NCBI RefSeq assembly: GCF_029846235.1 | Contig: NZ_JARVWP010000014.1 | Location: 45,001 to 109,000, forward strand | Source: Bradyrhizobium sp. CER78 | GTDB lineage: Bacteria > Pseudomonadota > Alphaproteobacteria > Rhizobiales > Xanthobacteraceae | Length of the DNA: 64,000 nt | Reading direction: 5' to 3' | Part shown: one piece after another, positions 25,068 to 34,608 of the stretch | Layout of the letters: every line of letters begins with the position of its first letter | Numbering within the stretch: the first letter of the stretch is position 1 | Made by a program: the position numbers and the translations under genes | Notes under the pieces: generated by a model | Database searches by the model: none | Seen by the model: the letters and a program-made list of their open reading frames with translations, nothing else | Told to the model about the DNA's origin: nothing

Positions 25068-25901
25068 ATGGCTGTAGCGCTCATACTGCTTCTGGTTGCG
25101 ATCGCTTCGGTGCTGTTCCACATCTACAGCCCGTGGTGGTGGACGCCAATTGCCTCGAACTGGCGTTATATCGACGACACGATCAACCTGACGTTCTGGA
25201 TCACCGGGGCGGTGTTCTGCGCGGTCATCGCGTTCATGGCCTACTGCGTCTTCCGCTTCCATCATAAGGAGGGACGGCAGGCTGCCTATAATCCCGAAAA
25301 CAAGAAGCTCGAATGGTGGCTCAGCATCGGCACCGCAATCGGCGTCGTCGCCATGCTGGCGCCGGGCCTCGTCGTCTGGCACCAGTTCGTCACCGTTCCT
25401 GCCGATGCGACCGACGTCGAGGTCGTCGGACAGCAATGGATGTGGAGCTACCGGCTGCCGGGCAAGGACGGCCGGCTCGGCACGTCGGATGCGCGCCTCA
25501 TCAGCTCCGAGAATCCTCTGGGCTTGAATCCCAACGATCCAAACGGACAGGACGACGTCGTCGTTCAAAACGACGATCTGCATCTGCTGGTCGGCAAACC
25601 GGTGAAGGTGCTGCTGCGCTCGATCGACGTGCTGCATGATTTCTACGTTCCCGAGTTCCGGGCGAAGATGGACATGATACCGGGCTCGGTGACGTATTAC
25701 TGGCTCACACCCACCCGCACAGGAACGTTCGATGTTCTCTGCGCTGAACTCTGCGGAGCGGCGCACGCGCAAATGCGCAGCAGGGTCATCGTCGAGGAAG
25801 AGAAGGAATATCACGCGTGGCTGGAGAAGCAGCGGACGTTCGCCGCGTTGTCGGGCCAGCGAGACGTCGCGAAGGCGGCGTACAAGACAGGAAGCGAATG
25901 A
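25068..25901 (+). CDS. coxM: Cytochrome c oxidase subunit II (alternative aa3 type)
   Basis: The 277-residue protein has two N-terminal membrane helices (about 3-22 and 45-68, then 88-108) and a periplasmic cupredoxin domain with the CuA site: H190, C225, E227, C229, H233 and M236 (CAELCGAAHAQM). It lacks a fused c-type cytochrome. It accepts electrons from cytochrome c and passes them to subunit I. GGGAGG precedes the ATG. The gene order CoxII-CoxI-CoxIII-CoxIII matches the Bradyrhizobium coxMNOP operon, which encodes an alternative terminal oxidase. Confidence 0.9.
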   Translation: MAVALILLLVAIASVLFHIYSPWWWTPIASNWRYIDDTINLTFWITGAVFCAVIAFMAYCVFRFHHKEGRQAAYNPENKKLEWWLSIGTAIGVVAMLAPGLVVWHQFVTVPADATDVEVVGQQWMWSYRLPGKDGRLGTSDARLISSENPLGLNPNDPNGQDDVVVQNDDLHLLVGKPVKVLLRSIDVLHDFYVPEFRAKMDMIPGSVTYYWLTPTRTGTFDVLCAELCGAAHAQMRSRVIVEEEKEYHAWLEKQRTFAALSGQRDVAKAAYKTGSE

Positions 25902-25975
25902 ACAGGCTGACGAGGATGTGCCGGAGATTTTGAAGCGAACTCGTCGCCGAACGGAAGACCAAGGAGGGAATTCCG

Positions 25976-27751
25976 ATGGTCGATATCCCGCTTGATCAGG
26001 TCGCAGGCATCCCGCCCGCCGAAGTCGGCGAGGTGGAACTTTATCATCCGAGGAGCTGGTGGACGAGGTACGTGTTTTCGCAGGACGCCAAGGTGATTGC
26101 CGTCCAGTACTCGATCACTGCGATGTCGATCGGAATGGTGGCGCTGGTGCTGTCGTGGATGATGCGCCTGCAACTGGGATTCCCGGGAACATTCTCCTTC
26201 ATCGATGCCAACCAGTATCTCCAGTTCATCACCATGCACGGCATGATCATGGTGATCTACCTGCTCACGGCATTGTTCCTTGGCGGCTTCGGCAACTATC
26301 TCATCCCGCTGATGGTCGGCGCCCGGGACATGGTCTTCCCCTATGTGAACATGCTGAGCTACTGGGTCTATCTGCTCGCCGTGCTGGTGCTGGCCGCAAC
26401 ATTCTTCGTGCCTGGCGGGCCGACCGGCGCCGGCTGGACGCTCTATCCGCCCCAGGCGATCCTCTCCGGCACCCCCGGGCAGGACTGGGGCATCGTTTTC
26501 ATGCTGGCTTCGCTGATCCTGTTCATCATCGGCTTCACGATGGGCGGGCTCAATTACGTGGTGACGGTGCTGCAGGCCCGCACGCGCGGCATGACGTTGA
26601 TGCGCATGCCATTGACGGTGTGGGGCATCTTCACGGCCACGGTGATGGCACTGTTGGCCTTCCCGGCGCTGTTCGTCGCCTCGGTGATGCTGCTCCTGGA
26701 CCGCCTGCTGGGAACCAGCTTCTTCATGCCGACGCTGGTCGAGATGGGGCAGCTGTCGAAATATGGCGGCGGCAGTCCGATCCTGTTCCAGCATCTGTTC
26801 TGGTTCTTCGGCCACCCCGAAGTCTACATCGTCGCCTTGCCGGCCTTCGGCATCATCTCCGATCTGATTAGCACCCACGCGCGAAAGAACATCTTCGGCT
26901 ACCGCATGATGGTCTGGGCCATCGTCGCGATCGGCGCTCTCAGCTTCGTGGTGTGGGCGCACCACATGTATGTCAGCGGCATGCACCCCTATTTCGGGTT
27001 CTTCTTCGCCACCACGACACTCATCATCGCCATTCCGACCGCCATCAAGGTCTACAACTGGGTGCTGACCCTGTGGCGCGGCGACATTCATCTCACGGTG
27101 CCGATGCTGTTCGCTCTCGGGTTCATCGTCACCTTTGTCAATGGCGGCCTGACCGGGCTGTTTCTCGGCAACGTGGTCGTCGACGTTCCGTTGTCCGACA
27201 CGATGTTCGTTGTCGCCCACTTCCACATGGTCATGGGCATCGCGCCGATCATGGCCGTGTTCGGCGGGATCTATCACTGGTATCCGAAAGTAACCGGACG
27301 GATGCTCAATGATGTGCTTGGCAAGTTCCACTTCTGGGTGACGTTCATCGGGGCTTATGCGGTCTTCTTCCCCATGCACTATCTCGGCCTGCTCGGGATG
27401 CCCCGCCGCTATCACGACATTGGCGAGACGTCGTTCGTCCCGGCATCCGCTCATGACCTCAATGCGTTCATGAGCGTGGCGGCCCTGATTGTCGGCTTCG
27501 CCCAGCTCGTCTTCCTGTTCAATCTCGTCTGGAGCTTGTTCAAGGGAAAGCAGGCCGGCGGCAATCCATGGGGCGCCACCTCGCTGGAATGGCAGACGCC
27601 GGAGACCCCGCCGGGGCATGGCAACTGGGGCAAGGAACTGCCCATCGTCTATCGCTGGGCCTACGATTACAGCGTTCCCGGTGCCGCCAGGGATTTCGTG
27701 CCGCAAAATGAGCCACCGTCCGGAGTGGTGGCGCAGGGAGCACATCCGTGA
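25976..27751 (+). CDS. coxN: Cytochrome c oxidase subunit I (alternative aa3 type)
   Basis: The 591-residue, roughly 12-helix heme-copper oxidase core has all metal ligands: H88 and H417 for the low-spin heme, H280 (HPEVY, with the cross-linked Y284), H329 and H330 for CuB, and H415 for the high-spin heme (AHFHMV). A strong AAGGAGG precedes the ATG. It reduces O2 to water with proton pumping. Its stop overlaps the start of coxO (GTGA), showing translational coupling. Confidence 0.93.
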   Translation: MVDIPLDQVAGIPPAEVGEVELYHPRSWWTRYVFSQDAKVIAVQYSITAMSIGMVALVLSWMMRLQLGFPGTFSFIDANQYLQFITMHGMIMVIYLLTALFLGGFGNYLIPLMVGARDMVFPYVNMLSYWVYLLAVLVLAATFFVPGGPTGAGWTLYPPQAILSGTPGQDWGIVFMLASLILFIIGFTMGGLNYVVTVLQARTRGMTLMRMPLTVWGIFTATVMALLAFPALFVASVMLLLDRLLGTSFFMPTLVEMGQLSKYGGGSPILFQHLFWFFGHPEVYIVALPAFGIISDLISTHARKNIFGYRMMVWAIVAIGALSFVVWAHHMYVSGMHPYFGFFFATTTLIIAIPTAIKVYNWVLTLWRGDIHLTVPMLFALGFIVTFVNGGLTGLFLGNVVVDVPLSDTMFVVAHFHMVMGIAPIMAVFGGIYHWYPKVTGRMLNDVLGKFHFWVTFIGAYAVFFPMHYLGLLGMPRRYHDIGETSFVPASAHDLNAFMSVAALIVGFAQLVFLFNLVWSLFKGKQAGGNPWGATSLEWQTPETPPGHGNWGKELPIVYRWAYDYSVPGAARDFVPQNEPPSGVVAQGAHP

Positions 27752-28452
27752 GTGCCATCATCCTGTTCATGGCGACCATTGCGGCCATCGCGGGATGGTG
27801 GCTCTCGCAGCAGCGGCTCGCGGCCAAACCCTGGCTCGAGGAAGGGGTGGCCGTCGATTTTCGCGGCGAGAGGGGTTCGTCCGTGCCGCCGGCGAAAATC
27901 GGGCTGGGCGTGTTTCTCGCGGTTGTCGGTTCGCTGTTCGCGCTCCTGATCAGCGCCTACTCGATGCGCAACACCATGGTGGACTGGCGCGAGCTGCCGT
28001 TGCCGAAGCTGTTGTGGATCAATACCGGCGTCCTGATCATCAGCAGCGCGGCGCTGCAATGGTCGCTGCTGGCCGCGCGCCGCAGCGACGATGAGGACAT
28101 GCTCGTCGGCTTGTTGGTGGGTGGAGCATCCGCCGTGACGTTCCTGGCCGGACAGCTGGTGGTATGGCAGCAGCTGAACGTCGCCGGCTATGTCGTGGCG
28201 TCCAATCCGGCCAATTCCTTCTTCTACCTGATCACCGCGCTGCACGGGCTACATCTGATCGGCGGCCTGGTGGCGCTCGGCAGGACGAGCGCCAAGGTGT
28301 GGCGCGGCGCGCCGATGGTGCAGGTGCGCCTGAGCGTCGAGCTCTGCGCCATCTATTGGCATTTCCTTTTACTGGTGTGGCTGGTTTTGCTCGGCTTGCT
28401 GACCGGCTGGACCGAAAATTTCGTGAACATCTGTCGCCAGTTGCTCACTTAA
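27748..28452 (+). CDS. coxO: Cytochrome c oxidase subunit III-like protein
   Basis: The 234-residue membrane protein of the COX3 superfamily starts at a GTG overlapping the coxN stop. It has about six helices; the HGLHLIGGLVALG segment and the C-terminal ELCAIYWHFLLLVW are the conserved COX3 features (FHGLH and YWHFVD). With coxP it gives two subunit III homologues in one operon, as in Bradyrhizobium coxMNOP. Confidence 0.85.
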   Translation: MSAIILFMATIAAIAGWWLSQQRLAAKPWLEEGVAVDFRGERGSSVPPAKIGLGVFLAVVGSLFALLISAYSMRNTMVDWRELPLPKLLWINTGVLIISSAALQWSLLAARRSDDEDMLVGLLVGGASAVTFLAGQLVVWQQLNVAGYVVASNPANSFFYLITALHGLHLIGGLVALGRTSAKVWRGAPMVQVRLSVELCAIYWHFLLLVWLVLLGLLTGWTENFVNICRQLLT

Positions 28453-28468
28453 GCGAGGGCAAGGACCG

Positions 28469-29191
28469 ATGGCAGAGACGACACTGATGCAGCCGAAGGC
28501 CGCGCCCGGGACGATCCCCGGATTGCGAGGCATCGCCGCCGACTGGGCCTCGGACCAGCGCGCATTCAAGAACGTGTCCTGGGGGAAGGCCATGATGTGG
28601 ATCTTCCTCCTGAGCGACACCTTCATCTTTAGCTGCTTCCTGTTGTCGTACATGACGGCGCGCATGTCGACGACCGTGCCGTGGCCCAATCCGAGCGAAG
28701 TCTTCGCGCTCAACATCGGGAGCAAGCATATCCCGCTCATCCTGATTGCTATCATGACCTTCGTTCTGATCAGCAGCAGCGGAACGATGGCGATGGCCGT
28801 CAATTTCGGCTACCGCCGCGACCGCGTCCGAACAGCGGCCCTGATGCTGGCCACCGCGGCATTCGGCGCGACCTTCGTCGGAATGCAGGCCTTCGAATGG
28901 ACCAAGCTGATCATGGAGGGCGTGCGGCCCTGGGGTAACCCCTGGGGTGCGCCGCAGTTTGGCGCATGCTTTTTCATGATCACCGGTTTCCACGGCACCC
29001 ACGTGACGATCGGCGTGATCTTCCTGATCGCGATTGCGCGCAAGGTCTTGCGAGGGGATTTCGATCGCGAACGACGCGGCTTCTTCACAAGCCGGAAGGG
29101 ATATTACGAGATCGTCGAGATCACCGGCCTGTACTGGCACTTCGTTGATCTGGTGTGGGTGTTCATCTTCGCTTTCTTCTATCTCTGGTGA
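28469..29191 (+). CDS. coxP: Cytochrome c oxidase subunit III-like protein
   Basis: The 240-residue COX3-superfamily protein has TGFHGTHVTIG and a C-terminal EITGLYWHFVDLVWVF, the subunit III signature. An amphipathic N-terminal stretch of ~45 residues precedes the first helix (WIFLLSDTFIFSCFLL). It lies 16 bp after coxO and 8 bp before the subunit IV-like gene, within one transcript. Confidence 0.87.
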   Translation: MAETTLMQPKAAPGTIPGLRGIAADWASDQRAFKNVSWGKAMMWIFLLSDTFIFSCFLLSYMTARMSTTVPWPNPSEVFALNIGSKHIPLILIAIMTFVLISSSGTMAMAVNFGYRRDRVRTAALMLATAAFGATFVGMQAFEWTKLIMEGVRPWGNPWGAPQFGACFFMITGFHGTHVTIGVIFLIAIARKVLRGDFDRERRGFFTSRKGYYEIVEITGLYWHFVDLVWVFIFAFFYLW

Positions 29192-29199
29192 GGTGGCGC

Positions 29200-29607
29200 A
29201 TGACAAACGCAGCGGTACATGTGGAAGGGCAGGCAGCACAGCATGCGCTACACGCTTATGCGCACGAGGCCGTCGCATCGGGGGCGACGCACGCGGCAGG
29301 CCAGCAGCATCCGATCAAGCTTTACCTCGTGGTCTGGGGATGGTTGTTCGTGCTCAGCACCTGCTCCTATCTTGTCGACTACTTTGGCATCCATGGCCAT
29401 CTCAGATGGTCGCTGATCCTGCTGTTCATGGTGTTGAAGGCCGGCTTGATCGTCGCCGTCTTCATGCATATGGCCTGGGAGCGGCTGGCCCTGGCCTACG
29501 CGATCCTGCTTCCGCCGGTGCTGGTGCTGGTATTCGTGGCGATCATGGTGTTCGAATCCGGCTACACCCATCTGCTCCGGGTCGTCTTCTTCGCTCCGGT
29601 GGCGTAG
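29200..29607 (+). CDS. Cytochrome c oxidase subunit IV-like (prokaryotic COX4/CyoD-type) protein
   Basis: The product has 135 residues from the ATG at 29200, following GAGGTGG. A His/Ala-rich N terminus of about 45 residues is followed by three membrane helices with the conserved KAGLIVAVFMHMAWE segment of the prokaryotic cytochrome oxidase subunit IV family. It completes the oxidase operon and probably stabilises the CuB-containing core. Confidence 0.83.
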   Translation: MTNAAVHVEGQAAQHALHAYAHEAVASGATHAAGQQHPIKLYLVVWGWLFVLSTCSYLVDYFGIHGHLRWSLILLFMVLKAGLIVAVFMHMAWERLALAYAILLPPVLVLVFVAIMVFESGYTHLLRVVFFAPVA

Positions 29608-29630
29608 TGGCGTAGGCATGGAGGTTTTGA

Positions 29631-29825
29631 ATGCAGTTTACCGTCGGCTTCAAACTGAACGGAAAGACAGACCACGTTGTCCAGGACGGACAAGACGCGC
29701 TCGCCGCCGCGCTGAAGGTAAAGGCAGAGCTTCCGGAAGTCGTCATCATGTACGTGCGCCCACAAAACCGGCGTGGTGACACCCGTCATCCTACGCATGC
29801 GCTCGCCGACGATGCTGGCCGATGA
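29631..29825 (+). CDS. Small hypothetical protein downstream of the cox operon
   Basis: A 64-codon frame begins at an ATG with GGAGG 6 nt upstream, 23 bp after the subunit IV-like gene. It has a plausible folded core (FTVGFKLNGKTDHVV, then an Ala-rich helix and VVIMYVRPQNRRGD). I do not recognise it. The good ribosome binding site and operon position support a real gene. Confidence 0.5.
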   Translation: MQFTVGFKLNGKTDHVVQDGQDALAAALKVKAELPEVVIMYVRPQNRRGDTRHPTHALADDAGR

Positions 29826-30232
29826 GAGGCCGGTGGATCCGGGATAGCCGCATAAGGATCGGCGAAATGAATGTTGAGCCGGAGTCGCCGTCGCGCCGGT
29901 GGCGGATCAGTCCAAGGGCCGAGCTTGGTTCGCTGGCGCCTGATCCTGCTAGATCTGAACTGCCGATGCCGTCCGCGAGCGGGTAATTTTGCCTGTTTCG
30001 GCGAATCTGCGCTTGGGCTGGTTTGGTTCGAGCTGTTCGCGTGTCATCTGACGACCGATCAGGTGAGCAAGTGCCCTTGAGGCCTGATCTGCGCGGATGG
30101 AAATGACAGGAGCGTCAGCAATCCGAATCTTTTGGTTCCCGTTTCCCATGAGTCAAAGAAAATCCTGAAGGCCGCCGGCTGTTTCTTGCTCTTTGCGAAG
30201 GCCAGGAATCGGAGCCTGAACTCGCCGTTCCC
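29826..30232. other. Intergenic region between cox operon and autotransporter gene
   Basis: About 400 bp between convergent genes. I see no gene, clear terminator or known repeat. Confidence 0.4.
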
Positions 30233-33200
30233 TTAAAAGTCGAAGCGAAGGCCGCCAGTGAAGGTCCAGCCGCGCACGCCGCCGTTGCTAATGTTCTGCC
30301 GGTAAGCGACGTCGCCAAAGACGGCGAGCCCGTTCGCCGGCGCGGTGCCGGTCAGCCCGCCGCCGACCTGGATCGCCGTGCCGTACGAGCCGGTGCCGAA
30401 CCCGGCGCCGCCGAGCGTAATCACCGAGCCATCGCCAAAGCCTTGCAGCAAATTGGCTTTGAGATAGGGCGAAAACAGCGTCCCCTCCGGAGTTCGAAAG
30501 CGCTGGATCAGCCGGCCACCGATCCGCGCGACGCCTTGGTCAAGGCTGCCCATATTGACGCTCAGCCCACTGACATCGGTGCGTGGCGAGAAGTTGAGGC
30601 GCTGCCAGGTGAGCTGCGCCTCCGGCTCGACGATGAGATCCTTCCAGCCGATCGGCATCGGATAGCCGCTTTCGACCGACAGGCCGACCAACGTGCCGTT
30701 GAGGCCAGTGGTCTGCCCGTTGGTCGTCGCCTGGCCGTTGAAGAGACCGCCGGTGGCGATGCCATCGACATAAAGCCCGCTGCGCGCCTGCCAGGTGGCG
30801 ATGCCCGACAGCTTCTCGGTTGTGAATGTGCCGCTGCTCGTGCCGTCGATCGCGCTCGGCGTGAAAAAGCTCCGGCCGAACGTGCCGGCAAGCCCCACGC
30901 GCAACTGCCCGCGCTGGTCGTTGATCACGATGCCGCTGCCGCCGAACTGGATCGCTTCGTCGCTCGCTTTGAAGTTGTACCCGAAATCGGAAAAGCTGCG
31001 GTTAGAGGTGTAGTTGTAGGGCCCGCCATAGGTGCGAACAAACGCCTCGAATTGCTGTGGCTTGCCCACGGCCTGCGTGTCGCGAATCTCCCCGAGCCGG
31101 CGGTGCAAGTCGTTGATGTCTTCCAGCCCGGCCTCGAACAGCGCGGTCGGCGCGCTGATATAGGCCGGCACTTGCGGCACGACTTCCGGCCGTGAGTTGG
31201 GGGGCTGGACCGGCGGAGTGACAGGTCCCGATGGCGTCACAAATACATTCTGCAGCCGGTAGTCCCAATTGGCGCCTGGCGCACCGATCAGAGTCTGGCT
31301 CGGGTCGGCGGAGCCGTTTGGCGAGCCGGGGCCGTAGCCATAGAGATTGTAAACGTAGGGGCCGCTGCTGACGGTGCCGCCGGCCAGGGCGAAGGTGCCG
31401 GTCGAGGACGCGCCGGCGACCTGGATGACCGAAATGCCGGTGATCGCGGTCGGGAAGTTGACGGCAGTAAACGCGCCGGCCCCGATTGGCGTGATGCGCA
31501 CCGCGGTCGCGCCGGCGGCGCTGCCACCGACCAGCAGCCGGTCGGTCGATTGGTTCGACAGCGGCCCGCCGGCGTTGAGCAAGGTCTTGAGCGCCAGTGT
31601 GCTGTCGCCAGTGCCGACAAAATTGCCGCCGATCTTGAGCGTGTTGCCCGGCGCCGCGCCGGCCAGCGTCACCAGGCCGGAATTGGTTAGGTTGCCGCCG
31701 ACGTTGAAGGTCGTATTCGGCCCGCTCGCCAGTGCTGGCAGCGCGTTGCCGACCGCAAACGTGCCGTTGTTGGTGACCGAGCCGGCAATGCTGCCGAACC
31801 CGCCGAGCGTCGCGCCGCTCGCAACGGTCACGAGGCCGCCCCCTGACAGCGCTGCCGTTGGGGTGCTCGCGTCACCGATCACAAGTGTGCCGGCGCTGAT
31901 CATCGTCGCGCCGGCGTAGGTGTTGTTTGCCGTCAATGTCAGCGTGCCGCTGTTGGTCTTGGTCAATCCGCCCTGGCCGCTGATCACGCCGCCGATGGTG
32001 TAGTTGTTGGTACCGCTCACATCGATCGTATTGGCAAAGCCGGCGATATTATTGAGCACGATCTTGCGGGTGCTGCTGGTGGTCGCCGTCACCGCCAACG
32101 TGCCGCTGCCGGGCAGGCCCGTGTCTGCATCGGTGCCGCCGAAGGTGAGGGCTCCGTTCGTACTCCCCAGAGCGGCATCGCTGCTGATCTGCAGCGTGCC
32201 GCCGGTGATCGTCCACGGCGTAACCACGCCCGTCGCGCCCGCCAATTGCCAGGTGCTGGCGCCCGACTTCTGGAATAAATCAAAATTCTGATACTTCGCG
32301 CCGATCTGCGACACGTCGAAGATCGTCGCCGTGGCTATGCCATTGCCCGAGAGATTCGTGGAGCTCCCCCCGAGGATCAGCGTGTTGGTGGTGCCGGTCA
32401 CGCCCGAAGCATTGCCGACATTGCCGTTGATCACCCAGCCGGATTGCAACTCCAGGCTGTTGGTACCTCTGGTGAAGAGAATCGCATTGGATCGCACCGT
32501 GCCGGTATTGCCATCAAAACCGCCGGCAATCGTGCCGGAATTGACGATGGTCAGATTGCCGCCGCGAATGCCGACGCCGCCAACGCCGCCATCTGTCACG
32601 CCGCCCAGTGATGGTGCCCCGCCATTGCCGCCCTGGAGGAGGCCCGTATTGACGATCGTCGTTGCGGGCCCGGTGATGCCGCCGCCAACACCGCCTGCAC
32701 CGCCGCCCGCGCCTACACCGCCGCCGCCGCCAATACCAATGGCATCGCCACCATTACCCGCGGTGCCATTGCCGACGCCAGTGATACCGGCCCCACCAAC
32801 ACCACCGTAGATTTTGCCGTTATTGGTGATGCTGGCAGTTCCCGTCATGTTACCTCCGGCGCCGCCGACGCCGCCACCGCCATATCCGCCCGCGCCACCG
32901 CCGCCGCCGACGCCCGCGCCGCCGCCACCTCCGCCGCCTCCTCCTCCCACGACGTAAGTGCCGCTACCGCCACCGCCGCCGCCGCCGATTCCCGCGCCGC
33001 CACCACCGCCACCGCCGCCGCCGTAAAGGGTATTCCCCTGGCCGCCTTTGCCACCACTGATGATTGAGCCGGCTGGATTGGTGAAGGTGACAGGCTGGCT
33101 GACATTGCCACCCGGGCTTCCCGTTGACTGAAATGCGGTGCTGTTGCCGCCGCCGCCACCGATGAAACCAGAGCCGCCGCCACCACCTCCGCCGCCGCCG

Positions 33201-33502
33201 AAAGTGCCGCCGGCAGGCAGACCGCCGGTATCATCAGCGCCAGCGCCGCCACCGGGGGACGTGCCGCCCGTACCACCAACACCCATATTGGTGCCCGCTG
33301 TGCCGCCAGCGGCCATTGCGACAGATCCAACTATTGCATCTGTCAGGGTCACGAGAGCGAGCGCCGTGGTGCCGAGCAACAGCGCGCGGCGCAGGCCGCG
33401 GGTTTTAGCCGTCATGCGCGGCGTGAGGCTGACCTCAACAAGCGTCGGGCTGACGTGAGGCTGCCGGTTAACGCGCCGGCGACGGGGCATCACTCGCGTC
33501 AT
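30233..33502 (-). CDS. Gly-rich autotransporter (type Va) outer-membrane protein
   Basis: The protein is about 1089 residues from an ATG at 33502; ATG 33490 is an alternative and neither has a strong ribosome binding site. A long basic leader with a hydrophobic core (LLLGTTALALVTLTDA...VAMA-AGG) is the signal peptide. Residues ~65-300 are an extreme Gly-rich passenger with runs of eight or more Gly. Residues ~420-700 contain autotransporter-associated beta-strand repeats (GGLTKTNSGTLTLTANNTY). A C-terminal beta-barrel of about 270 residues starts near QFEAFVRTYGG and ends FTGGLRFDF with terminal Phe. The passenger resembles PE_PGRS-like Gly repeats only in composition. Adhesion or a surface role is inferred. 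Confidence 0.87.
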   Translation of the reverse strand: MTRVMPRRRRVNRQPHVSPTLVEVSLTPRMTAKTRGLRRALLLGTTALALVTLTDAIVGSVAMAAGGTAGTNMGVGGTGGTSPGGGAGADDTGGLPAGGTFGGGGGGGGGSGFIGGGGGNSTAFQSTGSPGGNVSQPVTFTNPAGSIISGGKGGQGNTLYGGGGGGGGGAGIGGGGGGGSGTYVVGGGGGGGGGGAGVGGGGGAGGYGGGGVGGAGGNMTGTASITNNGKIYGGVGGAGITGVGNGTAGNGGDAIGIGGGGGVGAGGGAGGVGGGITGPATTIVNTGLLQGGNGGAPSLGGVTDGGVGGVGIRGGNLTIVNSGTIAGGFDGNTGTVRSNAILFTRGTNSLELQSGWVINGNVGNASGVTGTTNTLILGGSSTNLSGNGIATATIFDVSQIGAKYQNFDLFQKSGASTWQLAGATGVVTPWTITGGTLQISSDAALGSTNGALTFGGTDADTGLPGSGTLAVTATTSSTRKIVLNNIAGFANTIDVSGTNNYTIGGVISGQGGLTKTNSGTLTLTANNTYAGATMISAGTLVIGDASTPTAALSGGGLVTVASGATLGGFGSIAGSVTNNGTFAVGNALPALASGPNTTFNVGGNLTNSGLVTLAGAAPGNTLKIGGNFVGTGDSTLALKTLLNAGGPLSNQSTDRLLVGGSAAGATAVRITPIGAGAFTAVNFPTAITGISVIQVAGASSTGTFALAGGTVSSGPYVYNLYGYGPGSPNGSADPSQTLIGAPGANWDYRLQNVFVTPSGPVTPPVQPPNSRPEVVPQVPAYISAPTALFEAGLEDINDLHRRLGEIRDTQAVGKPQQFEAFVRTYGGPYNYTSNRSFSDFGYNFKASDEAIQFGGSGIVINDQRGQLRVGLAGTFGRSFFTPSAIDGTSSGTFTTEKLSGIATWQARSGLYVDGIATGGLFNGQATTNGQTTGLNGTLVGLSVESGYPMPIGWKDLIVEPEAQLTWQRLNFSPRTDVSGLSVNMGSLDQGVARIGGRLIQRFRTPEGTLFSPYLKANLLQGFGDGSVITLGGAGFGTGSYGTAIQVGGGLTGTAPANGLAVFGDVAYRQNISNGGVRGWTFTGGLRFDF

Positions 33503-33777
33503 CGGCAAGGCCTCGCGGGAATCAGTTTGAACCCGCGAATCAGAACGAATCGAAGTCTCATGGCATCGGTCTCAGCCTCAACGGAGCTACTCCGTGAAGC
33601 CTCGCAAGCTTACATTGGTGAACGCGCTCTGCAAGTGAAAGATTACAACAATACAATCTGTTCGCGAAGTCAGATTGCCTGCGAATCTTCCAAGCGGAAT
33701 CAAAATCACCGACAGGATTGAATTCAAAATTTACACGTGGCTATCTGAAGCGCGTCCGTCATCGAGAGGAGGAGGCG

Positions 33778-34608
33778 TTGGCTCAAAAACCCCTGCAGCG
33801 CCGTTTTCACTTCATATCTGGCCTTCCACGGTCCGGCTCGACATTGCTGTCAGCCATTTTGAGCCAGAACCCGCAGTTTCATGCCAGCATGAGCGGCCCG
33901 CTGGCAGGCATGTTTGATGCCATGTTGAGCGACTTGAGCGATCGCAACGAATATTCCGTGTTTATCAGCAATGACCAACGTCGCCGGATTCTAAGAGGAC
34001 TGTTTGACGGCTATTACGGCCCGGAATTCAATGCCGATGTGATTTTTGACACCAACCGTCTCTGGTGCGTCAGGCTGGAACTGCTCAGGCAGTTATTCCC
34101 CCGCAGCAAGATCATCGCCTGCGTGCGGCACGTATCATGGGTTATCGACAGTATCGAGCGATTGGTTCGTCGGAATATCTTTCAGCCTTCAGGAATCTTT
34201 AACTACAAGCCCGAGGGCACAGTCTATTCGCGCGCCGAGGGGCTGGCTAAAGGAGACGGCATGGTCGGCTTTGCGCATAATGCGGTGAAGCAGGCGTTTT
34301 ACAGCCAGGATCCGTCCAACCTGATGCTTCTGCGCTTTGAAACGCTGACAAGCGAACCGGAGCGCGCCATCGCTGCTGTGTACGCTTTCATCGGCGAGCC
34401 GGCGTACAACCATGATTTCAAAAATGTTCAATACGAGGCGGATGAGTTCGACCGGCGCATCGGTACGCCCGGGCTGCACACCGTGCGCCCGCAAGTTGAG
34501 CCGATCGCACGTGCCAGTGTACTGCCGCCGGATTTGTTCCGCCGATATGAACATGAGGCCTTCTGGCTCGACCCCGCCTTGAACCTGCACAACGTGGAGG
34601 TGGTGTAG
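33778..34608 (+). CDS. Sulfotransferase family protein
   Basis: The product has 276 residues if started at the TTG at 33778, which has AGGAGGAGG immediately upstream; a TTG at 33718 would add 20 basic residues. The PAPS 5'-phosphosulfate loop is FISGLPRSGSTLLSAIL at the N terminus, and the 3'-phosphate region is likely CVRHVSWVIDS. It would transfer sulfate from PAPS to a glycan or other acceptor. It opens the surface-protein island, divergent from the autotransporter. Bacterial relatives sulfate Nod factors or surface polysaccharides, and the acceptor here is unknown. Confidence 0.8.
   Translation: MAQKPLQRRFHFISGLPRSGSTLLSAILSQNPQFHASMSGPLAGMFDAMLSDLSDRNEYSVFISNDQRRRILRGLFDGYYGPEFNADVIFDTNRLWCVRLELLRQLFPRSKIIACVRHVSWVIDSIERLVRRNIFQPSGIFNYKPEGTVYSRAEGLAKGDGMVGFAHNAVKQAFYSQDPSNLMLLRFETLTSEPERAIAAVYAFIGEPAYNHDFKNVQYEADEFDRRIGTPGLHTVRPQVEPIARASVLPPDLFRRYEHEAFWLDPALNLHNVEVV

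Noticed and set aside
25811..27745. A 644-codon open frame on the minus strand
   Set aside because: It is antisense to coxN, whose heme and copper ligands are all intact. The product is low-complexity His/Glu/Arg-rich shadow sequence.
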